Source: Ochromonas danica (taxonomy: Eukaryota; Sar; Chrysophyceae; Chromulinales; Chromulinaceae). From it: a DNA stretch of 64,000 nt. Under the pieces are notes generated by a model. It saw only the letters and a program-made list of their open reading frames with translations. It did not search any database and was not told the DNA's origin. A program made the position numbers and the translations under genes. Below, piece by piece: positions 24,028 to 35,048 of this stretch; positions within the stretch are counted from its first letter, which is position 1; each line of letters opens with the position of its first letter. Location: positions 241,501-305,500 of the forward strand of contig VKHL01000001.1 in NCBI GenBank assembly GCA_015146655.1, read 5' to 3'.

Positions 24028-25317
24028 ATGGGTAATCTACATATGACATCCTTATTATGGAGAGAAGAATGTTGTTCTTTCTCTTCTTGTGTCTGTTTGG
24101 CAGAAGAAGAAAACAATAACAATAACAACAATTACAGTCATTGTGATGACATCTACAAGAAGTCTCATAGTCATAGTCATAATCATGGCCATGCAGACTT
24201 CTCTGCTAACCTGTCCGATAATAACTCCAGTAATGATGGCGATGATGATGATCATCATCATTTCTCTTCACTTTCTCCTCGCAATGATGCGAGCTGCTCG
24301 TCTATTATTGCCAACCCTCTAAACATCGACAATACCACTACTACTACCACTAATGTGGTGATGGTTGAGTCCAGCAGGGTGGAGGACGATAATAGTCTTT
24401 CTCACACTCCCATTGCTATTCCTAGTGCTAATAATGAGATGCGTGATGAAATGGACCATTCTGAGAGTGATAGTAATATCTCCAATCAATCTGTTCTGAC
24501 TACTATTAGCCCCACTAAAGACCTCATGCGGTAAGACAGAATCACTCCCTCTTTCTCTCTAAGACCCTTGACTCATTAGCAGATGTTGGCATTGGTATGT
24601 TGTTATTGTGGTGGTTGTTATTTCAGAAAGTGCCCTCGTCGTCCATCACCTCTAAGCTTACAATTGGTTGATTTGAGAAGAGAAACATCTCATCTGAAGG
24701 ATACGATCCAACCTGTCATACCAGCTGATACAGAACTAACAGAAGCTTTTCAATCTGCTTCGTTAGATTCGATTGTACAAATGCTTCATGATCGTAATTG
24801 TCATATCTCACAAATCCTTTGGAAAGAGACTGGTTACACAGCTCTTCATATGGCTGTCATAGAAGAAAGAGAAGATCTTCTCAATTATGCTCTAGAAGAA
24901 GGAGTAGAAGTACTTCAAAAGGATTGCTTGGGTAGAACAGCTTTACATTTGGCGTACATGGGGAGTAATCCACTTTTAGTTATGAAGTTGACAGACCATC
25001 TGAAAGATTGTTCTAGTACTCCATTCTCTCCTTATTCTCGTTCTTCTGCTACGAATACGTGTTGCTATAAAGATGGTGAAGTTAGTTCTGTGACAAGTCC
25101 TCCTTCAAATCTTGCTGTAATGATTGACAGTCCTGTTAAAACTAGTACCATGACAATGGCAATGACAATGACAGATTGTCTCGTCCATGACATGAAGAAG
25201 GAGAAGATGGAAATGAATCATAAGAAGAAGAAACGACACAGTTTTCGTCGTCTAATTGGTAAAGCAGCTGGCAAAGTACAAAAATTAGTCTTTCCTGTTA
25301 TCCAAGAAGAAAGATAA
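24028..25317 (+). CDS. ankyrin-repeat protein with possible N-myristoylation site
   Basis: Two exons (24028-24530 and 24627-25317) give 397 aa. The first in-frame ATG opens MGNLHMTSLL, so Gly2 could be myristoylated; Cys residues close behind (EECCSF, CVC) could be palmitoylated. Residues 30-165 are low-complexity: Asn runs, a His/Ser tract (SHSHSHNHGH) and acidic runs. Two ankyrin repeats lie after the intron (TGYTALHMAVIEEREDLLNYAL and LGRTALHLAY). The C-terminus is basic (KKKKRHSFRRL). This suggests a membrane-attached adaptor. The specific function is unknown. A stop in frame just upstream of 24028 is not needed for this choice, since no earlier ATG exists in this frame. Confidence 0.7.
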
Positions 25318-25425
25318 ACATCATTAAAATTTAAGAAACTTCACTTACAATCAATCAATCAATCAATCAGCAAACATACTGTAGACATACAAATCATCAT
25401 CACCATCATGTTTTAGGACTCTTGT

Positions 25426-28400
25426 TTACATGGTTGCTGATAAGGCAGCCTTGTCAGGTGAAGAAGGAACACCTTTCTCCGCTTTTAAAGACTTGGCAGA
25501 CTTCTTCAGAGTATTACGAAGACTTTGCAATGAAGCAGTCTTGACAAAGTTACGTTCCCAAGGTCCTTCTTCTTCATTTTCTTCATCTTCCATGGTGACA
25601 TTACGTTGTACATGAGCATTCACACTCATCTCATCTCCATGTGGTCGAGAAGGAAGTTGTCTAGGAAGACGAACCTTAGGAGAGTCATACTTTGCAATAG
25701 CAAAGTCTAACTCTGGAGACCTGTTCGTATGAGTCTCACCAATCTACAGTAAATACAACAACAATCGTATCATTATTAAATCAGTCATCAATCAGTATGG
25801 TGATCATGATCAATAGAGACTTACCACAGATGATGCAGAATCACGACCACCAACACCAGCAGTTCCACCTTGTTGTTGTTGAATTTGTTTCTCACGTTCA
25901 TTAATTAACGTATCTAATACCGCTTCAATCTCTCTTACAAGATTATTAACGGCAGCATCATCTTCACTCTTTGGGATAAAGAGAATATCACTAACATGTG
26001 CTAATCCTGCTACCGCTTTTTGTTCTAATTGTTCCATTGCTTCTGTCTTTTCTTTAATCTGACGTAATTTTTGTTGTTTCTCTGCTAATTGTTTTTTATG
26101 TTCTTTTGAAGATGATTGTACACCTGAGAATGATGCTTCATAACGCATTTCTTCTAATTCTAATTCAACACTAACAACTTCTTTCTTTAACATTTCTAAT
26201 CTCATTTCACTTGTCTTACGAATTTGTTTAATTTGTGCTTCTAAAGTTGCTGAATTATTCATACGTTGAAAAAATGCTTCAGGTTCAATCACACCAGTAC
26301 GAGATGAAATAATAGACCAAGTTTCTTCCCATGACATCTTTTGTTGTGATCCATCATTATTTTCATTTTCCTTTTCCATATTTAATCCATGTTTATCAAT
26401 ACTACCAGTACTACTACCTTGAGTATGTTTAGTACGTTTACTTTTACTTTGTGATCCTGATACTAATGCTCGTTCATCTTCTTTCACTTGTGTTACTAAT
26501 TCTGAAGCATAAGATTGACGGAAATTTGCAAGTTTATTATACATACGTACAGCATCAGCAACCAGATTTTTCATCATACGATAATTCATTTGATGTGCTT
26601 GACGTTCAAAACGTTGTTCCCATAATCTTTTCTTAATCTCTTTAATCAGAAAGGCATCTTGATCAATCTTCTCTTGTAATTCTGTAATTAAAGCAGGTAC
26701 ATTAGCTGGATGACGATCACAAATTAAATGTAAATTACTTAAATTGCGATGTAATATTTTAGCCTTTTCTAATTTATGTGATGCTTCTGATTCACGTTTA
26801 ATTGCAGCTTCTAATTCACCATCATAGATAGAACAAGAATCAGCTGTTCGTTGAAGATCAACTAACTGATCTTTTAAATCTTGTAAACGACGACCTAAAA
26901 CTGATCGCATTTGATTTAAATAATCATATTCTTCACGATGTTTTTGAATATTATCTTGCAATGCTATTAGACGTTGCATTACTTTAGAAGAAGTTTCTCC
27001 GTCACCATTAGCACCATTGTTATTACCACCACCTCCTTGTGTTCCACCACCAACTCCTTCTAATACATCTTTAGGTAATCTTGGAATAGAACGAGAAGCT
27101 TTACGATTGAATTTAATAGCAGGTAGTTTGAATGTATCCACACTCCAACTTTTTGACATTTCACTAGCTGAACCAATAGATCGTGTTGATGCTAATAAAG
27201 GTGTTTTAGATCGTTTCAATGCTTCAGCTGAAACAGATTGACGAAGTTCATTTCGTGTACGACCACCACCACCAGCAGCACCACCACCACCACCACCTGG
27301 TCCTCCTGTCATACCACCATCATTATTATTATTCTCTTGTTGTAAACTTTGTGAAACACCTTCTGTAAATCGTGCTTCACAATTACCTAAAGCAACATAA
27401 GGATATTGTATCCACATCCAACGAGAATAATAGTAATTAGAACATAGAGGGACATCTTCAATAGCTTTCGATGGTGCATCATAGACAACTGCTACATTCC
27501 CTCCAGCACCACCACTACCACCACCACCTCCACTACCAGCAGTACCACCACCAATAGCACCACCACTACCACCACCACCACCACCTGCGCTTTCTTCTCC
27601 TTTTTGCTTATTACATGCTGCATTAAGTACTTTAGGATAGTGTAAGACAGCACGTCCTTCTTCATCAACTTCAATATAAGGAACACCTAAAGCACGTAAA
27701 TCTTCAGGTAGTATTTTCGGATGAACTAGATTTGGTACATCAGCATCATTTTCATAACCTAATGTAGCAAATTCTAATAAGAAATCACCAATTTCTAAAA
27801 TAATAGATGCTATTGCTTCATCACTTGGATGTTTTGCATTACGATATTCATCTAAACTTTTAACATATTCTTCAACAATATCAAATGTTGGACGAGTATT
27901 TGTTTGTGATGCACTTTCAGCATCTGATAAATCACCTGAAACATGTCTTTTACTTGTTTTACTATTATTAGATGATACTACTAAGCTATTACTACTACCA
28001 TTAGCATTAGTATTAGCATTAGCATTAGCATTATTACCATTAATATTATTATTATTACTACCATTTCCACCTCCTCCTCCATTAGCATTAGCATTAGTAG
28101 AAGAAGAAGAAGAAGAATGAGTAATACTAGTTAAAGAAGACCAAAATTTAATAAAATCAGATCGAAATTTTGGTGTCCACCAAATTTGAAACATTTCAAT
28201 ATCCGTTAGACAATTTTTCACTTTTGTCCAAGAACCAGCCATTTCTAAATGATAAGGTAAAGCAACAAGTTTTCGATCACATGGTGGTAATTGTCCAAAA
28301 AATCTTGCTAAAATATTATGCCAACGTAATAAAGTAGAACGAGAACTAATATATTTTTGATAGACAACTTCACGATAAATTTCATGTGAAAAGGAATACA

Positions 28401-29234
28401 TATTATCAACTACCATAGTAAATTCTTTTAATAATAATATTAATTGTTGTCCTTCTTCTTCACTTCCTAAACGTGATACCATATGTAATATACCCCATAT
28501 TTCAGCTTCTGTTAAACCACTACGTGAAACATAAATTACAGAAAGCATTTTTGCTAATAGATCAGCTAGATTTGATTCTTGATTTTCATCACCATGTCTA
28601 CCAGAAGCACATAGATTTAATGTTTTATCAATTAATTCATGAGCTGTATTACAAGCAAGAAATCGATCTAATAATTCATCTAAATTCACTTGAGTCATAG
28701 CAGCAGAAAGATGTAAAGCTTGTAATAAAGCACGTAGATACATTGGTTGTGCTGCAGTTGGTGCATTAACAATCTTTGCTTGTTGACTTGATGTAAGTTC
28801 TAAACTACTAGAAGAATGTAATCCAAGAAAGGCACTGACAATATGTTGTCTTGTTTGTATACCTAATGGTTCAATACGTAAGACAGGACATTGTCTACGC
28901 ATTAATCCTACAAAGGAAGCATGTGGTGTATGTTCTCGTTTTCCACGAAAATGTCTTTCAAATTCTACTGTTGAAACAATAAATCGTACACATGGTGGTA
29001 ATTCTGTTGGTAACCAATAGAGTGTACCATCAGCAGTAGCTTCACATTTCAGTCTATGAATACCATCAATAATGATAACAATTCGTGCAGGAGAATGTTT
29101 CTTTGAAGCAGCTTCTAAGAAGCGATTGAGAGACCATCGTAATTCTACTTCTGTATCTGGTACTTTCATCTCACGTAATTGAAAGAAATCTTTTAATGCT
29201 GTCTCTAATCGATAGAGAGTGTGTGATAACTAAC

Positions 29235-29267
<33 letters not shown>

Positions 29268-29815
29268 GATGAAGAGTTAGTACAGTAGTAGTTAAAAAGG
29301 ATGCAGTAGTGGCAATAAGGATGTAGTATACAAGTATGTAGCCGTAGTAGCAATAGTAGTAGTAGTGTCACAGTGTGTTTCTTACTTGTAAACTTTGTGT
29401 AGTACATCCAACAAAATGTTGAAATAGAAATTCATCACGATGTTTATGTTCTCTTCGTTTCGAAACCCAATTGGCTAATAATGCACTTTTCCCACTGCCT
29501 TCATTACCAAGCAGGACAAGTGGTGGCTTGACATCTCCTTCGAGAGTATCCGCATGTTGATCTAACGTATTGAAATAAATCTCTTTTGTGGGCACAAAGA
29601 CATATTGTGACACACGACTAGATATTCAATTCCAATACAATATACACCACACCATAACCAACCAGATTAATAACAAAATGAAGAAAAATAAAAAACAAAA
29701 ACGAAAACAAAACAAATGAGTTAATGAAACAAAAACAAGACGATCAAAAAGGAAGGAACAAGGATTATTACCTTGCAGCAAAGGCTTCATGCTCATCAGA
29801 AAAGGACACGCTCAT
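25426..29815 (-). CDS. NACHT/STAND NTPase with coiled coils, nephrocystin-3-like
   Basis: Four exons (29815-29772, 29617-29386, 29229-25825 and 25743-25426) give 1332 aa. A P-loop, GNEGSGKS, lies at about residues 52-59 and a Walker B strand, IVIIIDGIHRL, at about 142-152. The region after it (LPPCVRFIVSTVE, IVSAFLG) matches the NACHT module of nephrocystin-3 and related ciliary STAND proteins. The middle third is low-complexity Asn/Gly. From about residue 850 there is long coiled coil, and the tail is charged. I infer a flagellar or basal-body role, based on family and on the ciliary genes nearby. The usual NPHP3 TPR array is not seen. Intron 2 contains a GT repeat against its acceptor. Confidence 0.72.
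29230..29268 (-). repeat. GT repeat against the 3' splice site, NACHT gene intron 2
   Basis: The plus strand reads (AC)n at 29,233-29,266. In the transcript this is (GU)n ending three bases before the acceptor AG. Confidence 0.88.
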
Positions 29816-30016
29816 TCTTTTATTTTATTTTTTATTTAATTTTTACTATTGCCTGGTCTAACGAGTTCTCATCACTGTTTGTCACAACGACAACAATCAC
29901 AACACGGCAGTTTCACCATGACCAGTATTGGGATATTCGGATATTCGAATATTGGGATATTGGTATATTCGTATTCGAACATTGATTAATTATAAGTTTA
30001 CAATTATCGCAGTTCT

Positions 30017-33000
30017 TTATCCAAATGCCTCCTCAACAGCATTTTGATAGTCAATACTACTTTCTTTCGGCTTCTTCACAGGCTTCCCCAATTTCTTCAC
30101 TGCTGTATTATCTGGCACAGCATGTAGTGCTGACTGCTGGAGAACATGACTCCCTACACCCATAGATTCCAATGAGAGAACTAGATCTGTATAAGCATTA
30201 AGACCTATTCGTTGCTTGAGAAGTTCTCTTAAAGCACCAGCACTGCGTTCCATATCCAGCAAGCGATAGGTGACTTGTTGGCTTGCCATAGTTTGGTCAA
30301 TCCTCTTCTGCACCTCTTCAGCATTCTATATGGTCCACAAATACAGTTAATTAATACACCAATCAAATACAATGTAGATTCTTCTTACCATGGCTTTCAA
30401 TTCATCCCTTTGCTTTTGTAAACGAGACAAAGAATCACGTAATCTCCGTACTTCTAAGAGAACAATCTGTGCAGCTTCTCGTCGAGACATAAGGCCTGAA
30501 CGAGGAAGAGGACGCTGTACTGGTGGTAATGCAGATGGTTTACTAGCTCTTGCAGGAGGGTTAGGCATGATTAGCTTCTGATTGACTCCACCATTGATAC
30601 CTTGCTGGCGCTGTTGCCATTGTTGGTCAGTCACAAACCCAACCTTACGAGACGTTTTGATTGGTTTACTTCTGTTTGTCACACGATCTTCTTCTTCTTC
30701 CTCCTCCTCCTCGTTATGTCCATTATCTTCATGAGGCTTGACATTTCGTTGATGACTGTCTTCAAGCAATCTTCTCAATTGGTCTAACTCTGCTTTGAGT
30801 AATTTGACTTCTTTACGACTTCTTGCAACTGCTTCTTCTTTATCCAGTAAATCATGTAAGACAACATCTCTTCGTTTAGCAAGAGAAACATTACAAAGTT
30901 CAAGTAATTGTAATTGTAGATTTTGAATACTTGCACGTAATTCATTATTTGTTGCATTGAGTTCTCTGTGATGAGTATTTATCATGTGGGCATATGATAT
31001 TAGCCATCACAAAGGGATTGAAATTAATAGAGTTAATGGAAGTGTCTCACCGATTTAAAGCTTTTTCAGCAGCTAAAGCAGCAATATTAGCATCTTTATC
31101 GCCTAGTTCTTGTAATTGAGCTTGAAGTTGTAATACAGATAGCTTGAGTTGAGCCAAACTATCCGAAGCACGAGCCCAACGAGGTGATAAATGAGAATTA
31201 CGTTTCCAGAGATCCCAATAGATCCGCTTCACTTTCTCATGATTATATCCCATTGCACGCATCATTCTAATCAACAACACAAAGTAAGTTAGTAAGTGGC
31301 CCCCATCACATAACAATCCATTATCACAAGTCATCACAAACATGTCATATTTACCTGAAAACACATTTCCCAAGATGTTTGCGATTTTGAAAGGCTTTAT
31401 ACCAAACTTGCCAAAATTTACGACGTAGTTTTAATGTTTTCTTTTCAACAAAGTCAAATCGTCGAATATCTTGTCTTTTCAAGTCTTTGGTTGCTGCCAA
31501 CCATTTGCGAAATCCTCCACGAAGTTGATGTCGATTACCAATATCAACCAACTTACTCAATCTATTATCACAAATGACGAAACCAGTGTTATTTAGAGTG
31601 TTTAAGCTTCATAATGAAATGGAAGGGAATACCGTTTGAATCGTTCGCTCACAAGGCCTGCTTCTTGTTCACGTACACGCTCTAACAAGGCCAAGAGATC
31701 AGCATCATGTTTTAATCCTCGCATTTCATCAATTTCTTCTTCATAAGAGGACAACAAGTTTGGTAATCGACCTTTATTATTATTCCGATTAGCATGAGTA
31801 TGTGTCAAGACAGCTTGTTCAACCTCAGCAGAAAGAGTGAGGAATATCGTGTAAAGGTCATAGAAGTCTTCCACTAGATATGATAGACTCACTAGTAATA
31901 CCTCATAGAAGTTGAATGTTGCAAAATGTTTGTTAACAATCTCCTCTTGTCGTGTCACAAAAGAAGCTATACGAAGAAGTACTTCCACACTATTTCCTAT
32001 TATCTCTACTAGATTACATGGATTTTCTTTGTTTTTGATATATCGATGCATAGCAGATAAGACAGCTGATTGTTGTACAATTTGTCCTTGTTCTATAGCA
32101 ACTTGTAATGCTGATAACAATTCATTTTTCACAAGATAGTCTAATTCTCGACTATTAGCAAGTTCTTCCATAGATAATGCTGTAGAAGTTACACCACGAT
32201 TACGACTAGAGTTGATCTGAGAGCCTAACAAGCAATGCTGTAGCAAGTCATGTAGACGTGATAGCACTCCCTCTGTAGAGGTAAAGCAACTCTCTCCTCC
32301 ACTAGCCTGAGCCATACTCTCTGCTAATAGTTCTGCCATTAGTACCTCTCGTGGTGTATTACGCTTACCTTCTTTCTCTTCAGCAGTACCTTGTTTAGGT
32401 GCACAAAGTTGTAGATAGCGACTTTGATAGCGATTCTTTCGTTCTTTAGACTTGGGTAACTTTCCCAAAACAACACTAATATAGTCATCAAGATCATGAC
32501 GATCTTTCAATACTAATATCCGAAGAGAAATCAACTGTTCTCTCGCTTGATCTAACTTATCAAGATATTTCAGAACACTTCCTCTTCCATCTCGATCAAA
32601 AGGTTGGAAGTATGGTAATTGGAAAGACTGTAAGACGTGATTGATTGGTGAAGAAGGTAAAGACACAGCAGCAGCAGCAGCAGCAGCAGCAGCATTATTA
32701 TTGCCCTTGTTGGGTTGAACATTTTGTTGAAACTCACTTGGTCCACCAGGTTTAGAGGCCTCTGACTGTGCTTCCCCACTGATAGGTGCTCTTGTACCAT
32801 CGACTGAGTCAGCTATTTCAGCATAAGCTGGGAGGTCTGAATCGATAGCCTGACTGGTGACAACACGATTAACTGGAGGATCAGCTGCTGCTTTGGGGAG
32901 GTTGAGTTCGGGTAGAATGAGACCTTCATTTCTCTCCAACCCTCCACCTCTCCCCATCATTAAACCACTACCAATATCACCAATACCAACACCACTACTG

Positions 33001-33503
33001 TTACGTGGATCATATTCTCCACCTCCTCCCACACCAGCATATCGGGTATTACTCCCAACCCCACCACCACCACCAACACCACCAACACCTCCTCCTCCAC
33101 CATTATTACCTTGTTCCATACCAATCGAAGTGGTCTTTGGTACAATAGTTAACTCTGGCATAGCAATTTCTTGCTGTATGGGGACGTGATCCACTAGTTG
33201 GAAGAAATCGTTCATATAGCCTAAACGAAGACAATCTCCAAAATGAAGAATCTTCTTGCCTATAAGTTTTTCAATCTCTAAACGATTCTCACCAGTATAA
33301 GTTCCATTTTTTGATCCAAGATCTTCAATCCAAATCTGTACTTTATCTTGAGGTGGTAATGTTTCAATGGTAAGACGGCAATGATGAGTTGATACTGAGC
33401 GATCACGAATAACTATAGAGTTTTGATCACCACGACCAATAGTAACTTCACCAGGACAGGGTAAAGGTTTATATTCACCATTGGGTGTAAAAAGATAGAC
33501 CAT
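30017..33503 (-). CDS. FHA-domain coiled-coil protein with Sfi1-like helices
   Basis: Five exons (33503-31633, 31561-31355, 31266-31051, 30965-30389 and 30325-30017) give 1059 aa. The N-terminal FHA domain (about residues 10-105) has all key positions: Arg in TIGRGDQNS, Ser/His in SVSTHHCRL and Asn in GSKNGTY, so it should bind phosphothreonine. A Gly/Asn-rich linker and a polyalanine run (from a CAG-type repeat at about 32,665-32,695) follow. The middle is helical. Exons 2-3 hold Trp-containing helices like those of Sfi1 (GGFRKWLAA, KFWQVWYKAF). The last 350 residues are coiled coil. The family is not recognised. The make-up suggests a centrosomal or axonemal scaffold that reads phosphorylation. 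Confidence 0.75.
32665..32695 (-). repeat. in-frame CAG/GCA triplet run coding polyalanine
   Basis: A run of AGC triplets on the plus strand lies inside the FHA coiled-coil gene and codes for about nine alanines in its disordered linker. Confidence 0.85.
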
Positions 33504-33665
33504 GTCTTAATTTTGATCATACTGTTACAAACAAACAAGGTGATGAGATCGTGTGGAATTTGAGTCATTCCATGGAATTCAAATTGATATAGAAAAGCGC
33601 GTTTCTTCTGTAAAACGGGTTGCTGAAGTTGTTGCAATTTCCTCTCCTTTTCACAACAGAGAAGA

Positions 33666-34981
33666 ATGAGAAGAAGTAGAAGTAGCAGCATTGATAGATG
33701 GGCTTATGGTCTGCTTATTCTCATCACTTTGATGAGTCAGATTCCTTCTGGGAATGCTCTATCTTATGGAGATTTCTCAACAACCGAGAATGAAGGCAAA
33801 GGCTGTGGATGTGCTATGGCAAGAGGGGATCATCATTCCCAACAAGAATCATTACCTGCCCAGACTGACAGTGCTGATAGGAATGATGGTATTGTTGATG
33901 CTACTGGAAGTGAAAAGAGAGTGTTGGGAGAAGTTCCTGAGGTAAGAAAGGCTCTATTGGACCTGCCCCAAGGGTCTGTGACGGAGGATTTGGTTTTCAT
34001 CCCGGGTGGTCTCTCTTATATTGGAGTTGATGATCCTGTGATTATCCGTGATGGAGAAGGACCTCGTAGACAAGTTGACTTATCACCTTTCTATATTGAT
34101 CGATACTCTGTCACCAATGAAGGTGAGTTGACTGTTTATTATCATTCATTACCACTCTGGAAGAAGCTAACCCTCTCCCCTGGTGCTTTGTCATGCCCCT
34201 CTGTATGTGCTGTATTATAGACTTCGCTAAGTTTGTAGCAAAGACAGGTTATGTTACTGAAAGTGAGAAATTCGGATGGTCTTTTGTTTTCCATTTAGCT
34301 GTTCCAGAGCATATCAGCTCAACTATCACACAGGCGGTGTTAGGCTCAGAATGGTGGTATCCTGTCAATGGCTCTTATTGGAGAGAACCTGAAGGGCCTG
34401 GTACAGATGTCTTCACTTCGAATCGCTCCGACCATCCCGTGGTGCAAGTGTCATGGAATGATGCAAAGGCTTATTGCGAGTGGAGAGGAAGTCGTCTGCC
34501 TACAGAGGCGGAGTGGGAAATTGCTTCCACAGGACCTGAGAGACGATCGAAGCGTAAACTGCCTCGTTTCCCCTGGGGAAATGCTCTTGTTCCGAATGGA
34601 ACACATCGCATGAATGTTTTTCAAGGTGAATTTCCCACTTACAATAGTATGGATGATGGATATGCTTTCACCTGTCCTGTGACAGCCTATGGCCCACAGA
34701 ACAGTTACGGTGTCTACAACATGATGGGCAATGTCTGGGAGTGGGTAGAGGATTGGTGGACTATTGATCATGCTTTCGAAACAGAACATGAAGTATTACA
34801 TAATCCTCGGGGTCCACCAGAAGGCAAGGACAAGGTGAAGAAAGGTGGTTCCTTCCTCTGTCACCGCAGTTATTGTTATCGCTACCGTCTGGGTTGTCGC
34901 TTTCAATCCACTCCAGATACCGCCTCTCTAAATATAGGCTTTCGATGTGCTAAATCGAGAGAAGAAGAAAACGAGCTTTAA
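33666..34981 (+). CDS. SUMF1: formylglycine-generating enzyme (SUMF1-type)
   Basis: Two exons (33666-34122 and 34221-34981) give 405 aa. It converts a Cys of sulfatases into C-alpha-formylglycine in the ER. A signal peptide (GLLILITLMSQIPSGNA) is followed by a Cys-rich GCGCAMARG, similar to the N-terminal SCGCG of human FGE. The copper-binding active-site pair is intact: Cys366 and Cys371 in GGSFLCHRSYCYRYR. Many blocks match SUMF1: DGEGPRRQV, WWYPVNGSYWREPEGP, DHPVVQVSWNDAKAYCEW and GNVWEWVEDWW. Its presence implies that this alga makes FGly-type sulfatases, such as those acting on sulfated polysaccharides. It is divergent from the FHA coiled-coil gene with a 162-bp spacer. Confidence 0.95.
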
Positions 34982-35048
34982 GCTCTTTAAATCAAGAAGA
35001 AGTTTTGAATTGGAAGGTGGCTTTATTCCATGATAGCCTATCGACATG

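Noticed and set aside
25010-25400. Possible extra exon after the ankyrin gene (TCAA repeats near 25,352)
   Set aside because: The gene has a clean stop at 25,317 and the repeats are a short tetranucleotide microsatellite.
29930-29985. GATATTCG-like repeats upstream of the NACHT gene as a telomere or satellite
   Set aside because: Only about six degenerate copies of ATATTCG/ATATTGG occur in 55 bp. This is too few and too irregular for a satellite.
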